A stretch of 64,000 bases of DNA from Catenulispora acidiphila DSM 44928. Lineage in GTDB: Bacteria; Actinomycetota; Actinomycetes; Streptomycetales; Catenulisporaceae. The stretch covers positions 10,148,229 to 10,212,228 of the forward strand of contig NC_013131.1 of NCBI RefSeq assembly GCF_000024025.1. The letters run 5' to 3'. Each line of letters starts with the position of its first letter. The first letter of the stretch is position 1. Of the stretch, positions 51,936 to 60,786 are shown one piece after another. The notes beneath the pieces were generated by a model. The model worked only from the letters and a program-made list of their open reading frames with translations. It was not told the DNA's origin and did not search any database. The position numbers were made by a program, and so were the translations under genes.

Positions 51936-53999
51936 GTGGTAAATCCCACAAATGCGACCTCTCGCCTTGGGGGTTCTCGTAAGGGCCGGCGTGCTGCTGC
52001 TGCTTTTTCGGTGGCGGGGGCGTTGGCTGCTGGTTCGATGTTCGTCGTTGGTGCGGGTGCGGCGCATGCCGCTGGCAGTGACGTGCTTTCTGGCTCGCGG
52101 CCCACGTGGGCTTCGGCGAGTGCTGATCGGGGGGCGGCTCCGGCTGCGGCTCCGTTGGCGGTGCGGGTGTATCTGGCTGGGCAGGATGCGCAGGGGCTGG
52201 CTGACTACGCGCGGTCGGTCGCCGATCCCAAGAGTGGGGCGTATCAGCACTTTCTGACGCCGGCTCAGGTTCAGGCGCGGTTCGGTGCCAGTGCTGAGCA
52301 GGTGGCGGCGGTCAAGGCGTGGCTCAGTGGCGCCGGGTTGACCGTCACCGGGCAGACCGAGGACTACATAGCCGTGCAGGGCAGCACTGCTGCCGTCGCG
52401 GCTGCTCTGAACACCTCGTTCCACGAGTACGCCACCTCCGATGGCTCGCTGCGGGCGCCGTCGCGGGACGTCAGCGTGCCGGCCGGGGTGCGGTCGGCGA
52501 TCATCGGCATCACCGGGTTGTCGCAGGAGCGGACGGCCAACAAGCCGAACAACTCCGACGCCGCCGACGCCCGCGACAAGCAGAGCTCGAAGGTCGCCGC
52601 CGACGGCGTTCCGTACCTGGGTACCTATCCCTGCTCGGACTACAGCGGGCAGCAGGTCGCCACGAGCCTGCCGGCGCTGAACGGCAAGTCCGTGCCGTGG
52701 GCGGTCTGCGGCTACACGCCGAAGCAGGTGCGCGGCGCCTACGGCGTCAGCGACAGCGGCCTGAGCGGCAAGGGTGTCACCGTCGCGGTGTTGGACGCCT
52801 ACGGGCTGCCGACCATGCAGGCCGACGCGAACAAGTACGCGTCCCTGCACGGCGACAAGCCGTTCCGCCCGGGCCAGTACTCGGAGATCGTCACCCCCGG
52901 CCAGTGGACGGACGCCGACGCCTGCGGCGGTGCGGACGGCTGGGCCGGCGAGGAGGCGCTGGACGTCGAGTCGGTGCACGGCATGGCGCCCGACGCGAAG
53001 GTCCTCTACATCGGCGCGAACTCCTGCTTCGACACCGCCGGCGACGGCGTCGCGGCCAACGGCGGGCTGCTGGACTCCCTGCAGCTGGTCGTGAACCACC
53101 ACCTGGCGGACATGGTGTCCAACTCGTGGGGCGAGCTGATGCACTTCCTGGACCCGTCGGGCAACCCGGTCGACCTCGACCCGGCGCTGATCCAGATCTA
53201 CGAGCAGACCTTCCAGAAGGGCGCCGCGGAGGGCATCGGCTTCTACTTCTCCTCCGGTGACTGCAGCGACGACAACACGGGCAGCGGCTGCGGAGCCGAC
53301 AACGGCTCCTCGCGCTCGCAGGCCGAGTACCCGACCTCCTCCCCGTGGGTGACCTCAGTCGGCGGCACCAGCGTGGCCATCGGCGCGGACAACCGGCTGC
53401 AGTTCCAGACCTCGTGGCAGACCGCCAGCTCCTCGCTGGCGACCGGCAACTCGGCCTGGACCCCCTCCTCCTACCTCTACGGCGGTGGCGGCGGCACCAG
53501 CGACGTGTTCGCGCAGCCGTGGTACCAGAGCTGGACGGTCCCGTCCTCGCTGTCCCGCACGCTGCTGGACGGCACGGCGACCTCGCCCAAGCGCGTGGTC
53601 CCGGACGTCGCCGCCTACGGCGACCCGAGCACCGGCTTCCTGCAGGGCTACACCCAGGAGCTGCCCGACGGCTCGACCGGCTACGCCGAGTCCCGCATCG
53701 GCGGCACCAGCCTGGCCGCGCCGACCTTCGTCGGCATCCAGGCCGACGCGCAGCAGGCCCAGCACCGGGCGATCGGCTTCGCGAACCCGGAGATCTACCT
53801 GCGCGCGACCTTCGGCCTGTTCACCGACGTGACCGACCACCCGCGCACGAACACCCCGCTGGCCGTGGTCCGCGGCCTGCCGACCGCCCCGTCGCTGCGC
53901 CTGCTCGGTGACGGCGTCGACCTGCACGCGACCCAGGGCTACGACAACGCCACCGGCGTCGGCAGCCCGAACGCCCGCTATCTCGCTTCCTTCAGGTGA
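51936..53999 (+). CDS. Secreted S53 peptidase (sedolisin/kumamolisin type) with propeptide
   Basis: 687 aa from GTG 51936, eight bases after AAGGAAG. A signal peptide (to ~45, ending GAAHAAG) is followed by a prodomain (~60-210, LAGQDAQGLADYARSVADP, YQHFLTPAQVQARFG). The catalytic domain has the EEALD motif with Glu339 and Asp343, and GGTSLAAP with the nucleophile Ser592. The C-terminal calcium site is FTDVTDH and GYDNATGVGSPN. S53 enzymes are acid-active endopeptidases that self-process, so it should be released and activated outside the cell at low pH. Confidence 0.93.
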   Translation: MVNPTNATSRLGGSRKGRRAAAAFSVAGALAAGSMFVVGAGAAHAAGSDVLSGSRPTWASASADRGAAPAAAPLAVRVYLAGQDAQGLADYARSVADPKSGAYQHFLTPAQVQARFGASAEQVAAVKAWLSGAGLTVTGQTEDYIAVQGSTAAVAAALNTSFHEYATSDGSLRAPSRDVSVPAGVRSAIIGITGLSQERTANKPNNSDAADARDKQSSKVAADGVPYLGTYPCSDYSGQQVATSLPALNGKSVPWAVCGYTPKQVRGAYGVSDSGLSGKGVTVAVLDAYGLPTMQADANKYASLHGDKPFRPGQYSEIVTPGQWTDADACGGADGWAGEEALDVESVHGMAPDAKVLYIGANSCFDTAGDGVAANGGLLDSLQLVVNHHLADMVSNSWGELMHFLDPSGNPVDLDPALIQIYEQTFQKGAAEGIGFYFSSGDCSDDNTGSGCGADNGSSRSQAEYPTSSPWVTSVGGTSVAIGADNRLQFQTSWQTASSSLATGNSAWTPSSYLYGGGGGTSDVFAQPWYQSWTVPSSLSRTLLDGTATSPKRVVPDVAAYGDPSTGFLQGYTQELPDGSTGYAESRIGGTSLAAPTFVGIQADAQQAQHRAIGFANPEIYLRATFGLFTDVTDHPRTNTPLAVVRGLPTAPSLRLLGDGVDLHATQGYDNATGVGSPNARYLASFR

Positions 54000-54040
54000 G
54001 CCGGGCAGGCGCCGAGATCCCTCGACGCTGAACGCCATCG

Positions 54041-54070
54041 CTGCCGGGGTCCCTTCGGGGACTCCGGCAG
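54041..54070 (+). terminator. Terminator of the S53 peptidase
   Basis: CTGCCGG pairs with CCGGCAG, with GTCCC/GGGGAC inside around TTC, followed by TGCCGTTTTA. ~40 bp after the peptidase stop. Confidence 0.8.
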
Positions 54071-54136
54071 TGCCGTTTTAGAGTGCGTTCCGGAGTGATC
54101 GGCTCGCTCCGGACGGAACGGCGATGGAGGCGGCGG

Positions 54137-55078
54137 ATGGATATAACGGCTGCGGGCATGGTGGTGGGTGTGTCGCGAAGCGGACGGCGCACGTTCGAGA
54201 TCGACGGACCGATCCAAGCCGACCGCGCATCGGTCTTCCGCATCGCGTCGCTGACGAAGCCGCTCACCGCGGTGGCGACGGTCCGCGCGTTCGCCCAGCG
54301 CGGGATTCCGCTGACGACACCGGCCATCGAGCTGCTGCCGTCCTTGGCTGGCGACTGGCGCGCCGATCAGGCGATCACCGTCGAGCAGCTGCTGGCCCAG
54401 GTGTCCGGCCTGCGCGAATCGGTGGAGGGCTCGACCGTGGCCGCCCTCGGTCAGGGTCCTGATGTCCTGGCCGAAGCGGCGCGCTTGGTGGTCCAGGCGG
54501 GCAACGAGCGGACGCCCGGCGAGCGCTGGTCCTACTACAACGGCAACTATTTCCTCGTCGGCCACCTCCTCGCGACCGTCACCGAAAGCACCTTCGAGCA
54601 GGCGCTCGACACCACGCTGCTCACTCCGTGGGAACTGCGCCGCACCGGATTCGAAACACCGGCGTCACCGGTCACCGGCTGGGACGAGCAGACCCCGCTC
54701 GCCGTCGAGGACTACCCGCGCGGACGGCGTCCCAGCGGCGGGCTCTGGTCCAGCGCGGACGACTACCTCTCCTTCGCCGAGAAGCTGCTCGCAGATCCGG
54801 TGTTGCTGGAGGAGATCCGGCGTCCGCGCACCCGCCCCGAGGACCCGATGAGTTACGGCCTCGCTTGGGCGCTCGGACCCTCCGGCCAGATGTATCTCAA
54901 CGGTCGGCTCGACGGATTCCGCACCGCCGTCCTGCTCGCGCCGGAGCACCAGTACGCGAGCGTCGCCTTGGGCAATCAGGCGCAGCTCCTACCCCAGATC
55001 GGCAAGCGTCTCAGCGCTCTGCAACACGACCTCACCGGAGACGACCTCGCCGTGGAGCTCGACGCTTTCGCTGCCTGA
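54137..55078 (+). CDS. Serine hydrolase, class C beta-lactamase/DD-peptidase-like
   Basis: 313 aa from ATG 54137, with GGAGG seven bases upstream. No signal peptide, so it is cytoplasmic. The SxxK nucleophile motif is IASLTKPL (Ser38, Lys41), the YxN motif lies in SYYNGNYFLVG (~130), and the third motif is replaced by GRLDGF near residue 260. The segment GGLWSSADDYLSFAEKLL is typical of the family. Such proteins include esterases and peptidases; beta-lactam resistance cannot be assumed. Confidence 0.85.
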   Translation: MDITAAGMVVGVSRSGRRTFEIDGPIQADRASVFRIASLTKPLTAVATVRAFAQRGIPLTTPAIELLPSLAGDWRADQAITVEQLLAQVSGLRESVEGSTVAALGQGPDVLAEAARLVVQAGNERTPGERWSYYNGNYFLVGHLLATVTESTFEQALDTTLLTPWELRRTGFETPASPVTGWDEQTPLAVEDYPRGRRPSGGLWSSADDYLSFAEKLLADPVLLEEIRRPRTRPEDPMSYGLAWALGPSGQMYLNGRLDGFRTAVLLAPEHQYASVALGNQAQLLPQIGKRLSALQHDLTGDDLAVELDAFAA

Positions 55079-55110
55079 AGCGCAGGAAGGCGGCAGGCAG
55101 GTCTCCCGCG

Positions 55111-56502
55111 TCAGCCCGACGCGGTCAGCCGCCGAATCCCCTCAGTCAGTTCGGCATGGTCCGCGGCGGCGGCGAAGCCGAGGCGGACGTACGCCGCAGG
55201 TGCCTCGGCGGCGAAGGTGCCGCGTCCAGGACTCACGGCGACGCCCCGGCGGCGGGCGTCACGCACCACGGCTAGGTCGTCCTCGCCGGGTGCGAGCCGG
55301 ATCCACAGATGCAGCCCGCCTGCCGGCACGCGCGTCACGGTCCAGTCCGGACGCGCGATCGCCACGGCTCCGGCAGCCAGCGCGCAGCGCTCGCGCAGCG
55401 CCGCACTCACAGTCCTGAGATGCCGATCCCAGGACGGTGAGCCCAGGATCTCCAGTGCCGCCTCCTGCATGGGGCGCGCCACGAAGAAGTCGTCGAGGCG
55501 GCGCAGCGCACGCAGCCGTTCCATCACAGGACCGCGCGCCACAAGCGCGCCGACGCGCAGGCTCGGCGCCGCCGGCTTCGTCAGCGACGTGAGGTACACG
55601 ACCGTCCCGTCGCGGTCGTCCCAGGCCAGCGGCGGCGGAACCGGCGAACCGTGGCCGAGCAGGCGGGCGAAGTCGTCCTCGATCAGGAAGGCGCCGCAAG
55701 CCCGCGCGATGTCGACGACCTGGCGCCGCCGCTCAGTGGTGAGGACGGTTCCGGTTGGATTGTGGAACGTCGGCTGGCAGTACAGCAGTCGGGCACCGGT
55801 CATCGCGAACGCCTCCGCGAGCAGGTCCGGCCGGATCCCGTCATCGTCGATCGGCACCGGCACCGGACGCAGCCCGGCAGCGCGAGCCGCCTCGATCGCC
55901 ACCGGATAAGTGGGCGACTCCATCAGAATCGGGCTGCCCGGCGCCGCGAGCGCGCGGAACGTCAGCGACAGCGCGCTTTGCCCTCCCGAGGTGATCAGTA
56001 CGTCTTCGGCACCCACCCCACCGCCGACGGAGCGTGCGAACATCGAGCGCAGCGCCTCCAGCCCGACGACCGGCGCGCGGTCCCACACGTCGATGCGGCG
56101 TGCGGCGCGGGCCAGGGCAGAGCCGAGAAGCCCGGTCGGTTGCAGCGTGCGGTGCAGATAGCCGCCGTCGAGCAGGATCGTGCCCTCGGGCGCCGGACCG
56201 AGAGCCGCGGTGATCTGGTCGGTACCGACGAAGCGGTCCGCCAGCGCTACCGTCTGCCAGGCGGTGTCGGCGATAGCACTTTCCCGCCGAGGCCGGGGAG
56301 CGACGAACGTACCGCTTCCCGTGCGGGTGAGGACCACACCCTCCGCCACGAGCCGGGCGATGGCACGCGCCACAGTCACCGGACTCACCTGGTGTTCTGC
56401 GATGAGTTCGCGACTGCTGGGCAAACGGTCGCCGGGAGACAGCCGGTCGGCGAGCCGCCGGAGGCTGTCGGCCAGTGCGACCGTGGTGCTATCGTCGTTC
56501 AT
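55111..56502 (-). CDS. MocR-type regulator (GntR HTH fused to class I aminotransferase)
   Basis: 463 aa from ATG 56502. The GntR winged helix occupies ~1-70 (LSPGDRLPSSRELIAEHQVSPVTVARAIARLVAEGVVLTRTGSGTFV). The aminotransferase-like domain follows with ITSGGQSALSLTFRALA, CQPTFHNPTGTVLT, and the PLP Lys in VYLTSLTKPAAPSLRVGAL (~325). MocR proteins bind PLP or a PLP adduct and control neighbouring transport or amino-acid genes. Its start codon overlaps the divergent aminotransferase start in the sequence CATG (56500-56503). It is probably the regulator of the aminotransferase-MFS operon. Confidence 0.9.
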   Translation of the reverse strand: MNDDSTTVALADSLRRLADRLSPGDRLPSSRELIAEHQVSPVTVARAIARLVAEGVVLTRTGSGTFVAPRPRRESAIADTAWQTVALADRFVGTDQITAALGPAPEGTILLDGGYLHRTLQPTGLLGSALARAARRIDVWDRAPVVGLEALRSMFARSVGGGVGAEDVLITSGGQSALSLTFRALAAPGSPILMESPTYPVAIEAARAAGLRPVPVPIDDDGIRPDLLAEAFAMTGARLLYCQPTFHNPTGTVLTTERRRQVVDIARACGAFLIEDDFARLLGHGSPVPPPLAWDDRDGTVVYLTSLTKPAAPSLRVGALVARGPVMERLRALRRLDDFFVARPMQEAALEILGSPSWDRHLRTVSAALRERCALAAGAVAIARPDWTVTRVPAGGLHLWIRLAPGEDDLAVVRDARRRGVAVSPGRGTFAAEAPAAYVRLGFAAAADHAELTEGIRRLTASG

Positions 56503-57742
56503 GAATGGACATGATAGCGCTACATCCATCGCCCCCGAAGCGCTACTGGATGTCGCAGAGCTGCGCGCCGAGACGCCCGGCTGCGCGGAGGTCATCCACT
56601 TCAACAACGCCGGCTGCGGACTGATCGCCGCTCCGGTGCTGCGACCCGTGCTGGAGCATCTCGCTCTCGAAGCGCGGATCGGCGGCTACGAGGCGGCAGC
56701 CCGGCAAGCCGACGCGGTCGCCGACTTCTACGCCGCGACCGCTTCGATCATCGGCGCCGCACCGCGGAACATCGCCTTCGCCAGCAGTGCGACCCACGCC
56801 TTCGCCACCGGCGTGTCCGCGATCCCCTTCGAGCCCGGCGACGTCATCGTGACCACCCGCAACGACTTCATCTCCCAGCAGATCGCGTTCCTGTCACTGC
56901 GCAAGCGGTTCGGCGTGCAGATCGTCCACGCGCCCGACGCCCCCGAGGGCGGCGTGGACGTGGCAGCGATGGCCGATCTCCTGCGCCGGCACCGTCCCCG
57001 GCTCGTCGCGGCGACGCACATCCCGACCAACTCCGGACTGGTCCAGCCGGTCGCCGAGATCGGCCGGCACTGCCGTGAACTGGAGCTGCTGTACCTGGTG
57101 GACGCCTGCCAGTCCGTGGGGCAGGTCCCGGTCGACGTCGAGGCGATCGGCTGCGACCTGCTCACCGCGACCTGCCGCAAATATCTTCGCGGGCCTCGGG
57201 GATCGGGCTTCCTGTATCTGTCCGACCGGGTTCTGTCCGCCGGCTACGAGCCGCTGTTCATCGACATGTACGGCTCGCGGTGGGTCGCGCCAGATGCCTA
57301 TCAGCCTGCTGAGACAGCGGCACGCTTCGAGGACTGGGAGTTCCCCTACGCGACTGTGCTGGGCTGCGCAGCCGCGGCGCGCTATGCCGAGCGCGTAGGC
57401 GTGGAAGCCAGCGGCGCCCGAGCGCTGGCGCTGGCAGCGAACCTGCGGACCCGGCTGAGAGCGATCCCCGGCATCCGCGTCCTGGAGCAGGGTGCGGTAC
57501 TCGGCGCCCTCGTCACGTTCACGATCCAGGGCTGGCAGCCACAGCCCTTCAAAGCGGCGATGGACGCGCGCGGCATCAACTCGGCGCTCAGTTTCCGGGA
57601 GTTCGCCGTGTTCGACTTCGGCGACAAGGACGTCGACTGGTGTCTGCGCCTGTCGCCGCACTACTACAACACCGAGGAGGAAGTCGCTGTCGTCGCGGCG
57701 GCGGTGGCCGAACTCGCCACCCCTGCGGGGAGCGTCCGGTGA
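56501..57742 (+). CDS. Class V PLP-dependent aminotransferase (cysteine desulfurase/isopenicillin N epimerase-like)
   Basis: 413 aa from ATG 56501; no other good start exists nearby and no ribosome site precedes it, suggesting a leaderless mRNA. Class V signatures: VIHFNNAGCGLIAAPVLRPVLEHL (~30-53), ASSATHAFATGV (~94), YLVDACQSVGQVPVDVEAIGCD (~195-217) and TCRKYLRGPRGSGFLYL with the PLP Lys (~226). It may be a desulfurase, lyase or racemase of a small amine. Its stop overlaps the following MFS start by 4 bp. Confidence 0.85.
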   Translation: MNGHDSATSIAPEALLDVAELRAETPGCAEVIHFNNAGCGLIAAPVLRPVLEHLALEARIGGYEAAARQADAVADFYAATASIIGAAPRNIAFASSATHAFATGVSAIPFEPGDVIVTTRNDFISQQIAFLSLRKRFGVQIVHAPDAPEGGVDVAAMADLLRRHRPRLVAATHIPTNSGLVQPVAEIGRHCRELELLYLVDACQSVGQVPVDVEAIGCDLLTATCRKYLRGPRGSGFLYLSDRVLSAGYEPLFIDMYGSRWVAPDAYQPAETAARFEDWEFPYATVLGCAAAARYAERVGVEASGARALALAANLRTRLRAIPGIRVLEQGAVLGALVTFTIQGWQPQPFKAAMDARGINSALSFREFAVFDFGDKDVDWCLRLSPHYYNTEEEVAVVAAAVAELATPAGSVR

Positions 57743-58956
57743 CCGCCGACTTCCCCAAGTTCTGGTTCGGCGAGACGGTGTCGCTGCTCGGGACACAGGT
57801 GTCGAACCTGGCGCTGCCGCTGACCGCGATATCGACGTTCCACGCGTCCAACGCCGAGGTCGGCGTCCTGCGCTTCCTGCAACTCGCGCCCTACATCGGT
57901 TTCGCGCTGGTCTTCGGGGCGTGGGCGGATCGCGTCCGGCGCCGACACGTCATGATCGCGACGAATCTGGTCCGGATGGCGCTGGTGGGCGTCGTTCCCG
58001 CCCTCGCCGCGCGGCATGAGTTGTCCATGCCGCTGCTGCTCGTCATCGCGTGCGCGGTCGGCGTCGCGTCGGTGATGTTCGACGTCAGCTGGATGCCCTA
58101 CGCGCCGACCCTCGTGGACGGCGACGAGCGGCGCTATGTCGAGATCAGCGCGAAGATGGGCATGAGTTCTTCGGCTTCGGACGTCGCGGGTCCCGGTCTG
58201 GCCGGGCTGCTCGTGTCGGTGCTGAGCGCGCCGACCGCGCTCGTCGTGGACGCGTGCTCGTACGCGGTGTCGGTCACCTCGCTGTTGGCGATCCGCAAGC
58301 AGGAGCCACGTCCCACGCCGACAGCACAGCGGAACCTGCCCCGCGAGATCCGCGAGGGTCTGGCGTGGGTGTTCGGCACGCGGATCCTGCGCTGGCTGGC
58401 GTTCGTCGGCTTCTGCTGCAACTTCTCGATGATCACGGTCTGGACCATGTTCCTGCTCTACGGAACACAGGAGCTGCATCTAGCCGCCTCCACGCTCGGC
58501 GCCATCTTCGCGACGGCTTCGGTCGGAGGTCTGATCGGAGCAATGGTCTCCCGCGCCGTCATCGCGCGCTTCCGGCTGGGCCGGGTGTACTTCTGCGCCC
58601 AGACCGCGCTGCTCGCCGGTCCGACTCTCATCGCGGTGGCCGGCGGGCCGAAGGCGGTGGTTGTGGCGTTGGTGACAGGGTCCTTCTTCACCACGTACCT
58701 CGGTCTGGGGATCGCGAACGTGGTGATCGTCAGCCTGCGTCAGGCGGCGACGCCGCAGGCACTGCTGAGCCGGATGACCGCCTGCTTCCGGATGCTGCTG
58801 TTCGGCGGCGGCGCACTCGGCGGGCTGACCGCCGGTCTGTTGTCCGGCGCGATCGGCGACCGCGATGCCCTGATAGCGGCAGCGGTGTTCTCGGCGGCGG
58901 TCGTCGTCGCGCTGGCGCTCTCGCCGGTGAGTCGGTTGCGTGAACTGCCCGCGTAG
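57739..58956 (+). CDS. MFS transporter
   Basis: 405 aa from GTG 57739; GTGA overlaps the aminotransferase stop. About 12 membrane segments. MFS motif A is LVFGAWADRVRRRHVMIATN (~53-72), and VMFDVSWMPYAPTLVDGDERRYVEISAKM is typical of the macrolide/drug-efflux-like MFS_3 group. Coupling to the aminotransferase and control by the divergent MocR protein suggest that the pair handles one amino-containing compound, either its export or its modification. Confidence 0.87.
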   Translation: MTADFPKFWFGETVSLLGTQVSNLALPLTAISTFHASNAEVGVLRFLQLAPYIGFALVFGAWADRVRRRHVMIATNLVRMALVGVVPALAARHELSMPLLLVIACAVGVASVMFDVSWMPYAPTLVDGDERRYVEISAKMGMSSSASDVAGPGLAGLLVSVLSAPTALVVDACSYAVSVTSLLAIRKQEPRPTPTAQRNLPREIREGLAWVFGTRILRWLAFVGFCCNFSMITVWTMFLLYGTQELHLAASTLGAIFATASVGGLIGAMVSRAVIARFRLGRVYFCAQTALLAGPTLIAVAGGPKAVVVALVTGSFFTTYLGLGIANVVIVSLRQAATPQALLSRMTACFRMLLFGGGALGGLTAGLLSGAIGDRDALIAAAVFSAAVVVALALSPVSRLRELPA

Positions 58957-58973
58957 GAGCGTCGAGCGCCGTG

Positions 58974-60656
58974 TCACCGACCGTTGGCTGCCGCGTTTCG
59001 GTCTTCGACATAGGCCTTCGCGTGCTTGCGGACTGTCGACTCCGAGTAGCCGAGGTGGTCGGCGAGTTCGCGGACGGCGTCGTTGCGGGTCTGCGCGTGC
59101 TCGCTCAACAACGGGTGGTCGCGGTTGGCGCCCTGGTCGGTCAGCTGGTCGGCGACCTGGTAGACGGCTTGCTTGGCGCCTTGGCGACTGGAGCCGTTCA
59201 TCGTGGTGACCGGTAGCTCTTCGGAAACTCGCTCAGACGCTTGCGACAGCGCGGAGACCGGAGGCGGCGTGGGTATTTCCTGCGGCACTTCCTGCGGCAC
59301 GTCCGCGACCGGCGCCGGACGCTGAGCCGGGATGGCAGCCGCCGGCCGGGAGCGCAGCTCGTCCAGGGCGCGCTCCAGATCGGCTATTCGGCGCTGCGCC
59401 GCCGCGTTCTCGTCGCTGCGCAGCTGCTCGATGTGCGTCCGCTCGCGCCGCTCGATCTCGTTCTCGGCGAGCAGATCGCGCCGAGACCGTTGCGTCGCCT
59501 CGAGTTCGAGGTCTGTCTGGGCGGTCCTGGTCCGGACCGCCTCCAGCTCGGCGCGGAGCTTCGTCATCTCCTTGGCGAGGTCGGAGCGCTCCTTCGCGGC
59601 GGCCGCGAGCGCCGTTGCCTGGTCGGCCTTCAGCGACGCGGTGAGCTGCTCGATCTTCGCCGCGGCTTCCTCGGCGGCCGCGGCCGCTGCCTCCCGCTCG
59701 GTCTGAAGTTGATCGGTGAGGCGCTGAGCCTCCGCCGCGTTCTCCTCCGCGCGGTCCTTCGCCTGACGCAGTTCGGTCTGCGCCTCGTCGATGCCGAGCC
59801 GGACTTGAGCGTCCGCCACCGCCTGGGCGCCGAGCGCGCTCATCAGGGCACTGGGATCGGCGTGCAGGCGCGCGTGCCGTTGGAGCTTGGCCTTGGCCTT
59901 CGCCTCGCGGGCGGCGATGCGGTGGATCGAGGTCTCCTTGGCGTTGTGCTCCTTGAGGATCCTCAGCTTGTCGGAGACCCGCAGATAGCGCTCGAAGTGC
60001 CGGTTGGCGTCCAGATCGGACAGCGTCGAGTCGTCCGCCGCGGCCAGTCCCAGCCGGATGCCGAGCTCGCGCGGGGTGAAGCGCCACCGGACCTTCTCCA
60101 GCGGCCGGCCCTCTTCCTCGGCCTTCTTCTTGCGCGCCTTGAGCCACAGATCCAGCAGGTCCAGCGTCCACAGCACGGCGATGACCACGGCGACCAGCAG
60201 GCGGAACAAGCCCTCGCGGTACCCCGAGGAGTCGCTCGCCGACATGCCGCCGGAGGAGATCGCCAGGATCCAGAGCATCGTGGCGTAGATGAGCCAGTTG
60301 CCGGCTTCCTCGGCCTTCTCCAGCGCCTTGAGGCCGAACGCCAGGATCAGGATCTCCAGGAACGGGAACATCACGATCTTGTACGCCAGCGACATGTGCA
60401 TGACGTTGCCGAAGAAGTGCCACATGCCGGAGGCCTGGACCATGGTCGCCATCAGCGTTCCGACCGCGACCAGCCCGCGGACCCGGACCGAGCGGTCCTT
60501 CCCGCGCAGCCTCATCGCCACCAGAACCACCAAGCCGAGCACGATCAGGACGGCCACACCGCCCACGACCAGCGACGGCACCGGGTTCTTGTCCGCCCAG
60601 GACCGGGCATGCTGCCAACTCACGCCGCCGCTTTGGTCGCGGATTCCGTCATTCAC
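58974..60656 (-). CDS. DUF2637-like membrane protein with coiled coil and C-terminal HTH
   Basis: About 560 aa from GTG 60656; ATG 60683 is possible and neither has a ribosome site. Four or five hydrophobic segments lie in ~20-190 (SLVVGGVAVLIVLGLVVLVAM, LVAVGTLMATMVQASGMWHF, LFRLLVAVVIAVLWTLDLLDL). A long Ala/Glu/Lys/Arg coiled coil follows (~260-430), then a Pro-rich linker and a C-terminal helix-turn-helix (LADHLGYSESTVRKHAKAYVED). DUF2637-type membrane proteins occur on actinobacterial plasmids and integrative elements. A membrane-anchored DNA-binding role is suggested by the architecture. Confidence 0.65.
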   Translation of the reverse strand: MNDGIRDQSGGVSWQHARSWADKNPVPSLVVGGVAVLIVLGLVVLVAMRLRGKDRSVRVRGLVAVGTLMATMVQASGMWHFFGNVMHMSLAYKIVMFPFLEILILAFGLKALEKAEEAGNWLIYATMLWILAISSGGMSASDSSGYREGLFRLLVAVVIAVLWTLDLLDLWLKARKKKAEEEGRPLEKVRWRFTPRELGIRLGLAAADDSTLSDLDANRHFERYLRVSDKLRILKEHNAKETSIHRIAAREAKAKAKLQRHARLHADPSALMSALGAQAVADAQVRLGIDEAQTELRQAKDRAEENAAEAQRLTDQLQTEREAAAAAAEEAAAKIEQLTASLKADQATALAAAAKERSDLAKEMTKLRAELEAVRTRTAQTDLELEATQRSRRDLLAENEIERRERTHIEQLRSDENAAAQRRIADLERALDELRSRPAAAIPAQRPAPVADVPQEVPQEIPTPPPVSALSQASERVSEELPVTTMNGSSRQGAKQAVYQVADQLTDQGANRDHPLLSEHAQTRNDAVRELADHLGYSESTVRKHAKAYVEDRNAAANGR

Positions 60657-60786
60657 GCGGCAAGCGTAGGGGGCGTCGTGCATCTGCGGTAGCCGCGACC
60701 AGAATCAAGGGACGAAGAAAACTCCGTTCCCTCGCGCCGCTCCGCCGCCTCGCCGGGAGGGACCCGGCGAGGCGATACAGCTGATT

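Noticed and set aside
54137-55078. Reading the serine hydrolase as a beta-lactamase resistance gene
   Set aside because: There is no signal peptide, and the KTG/HxG motif is replaced. The fold is shared with many esterases and peptidases.
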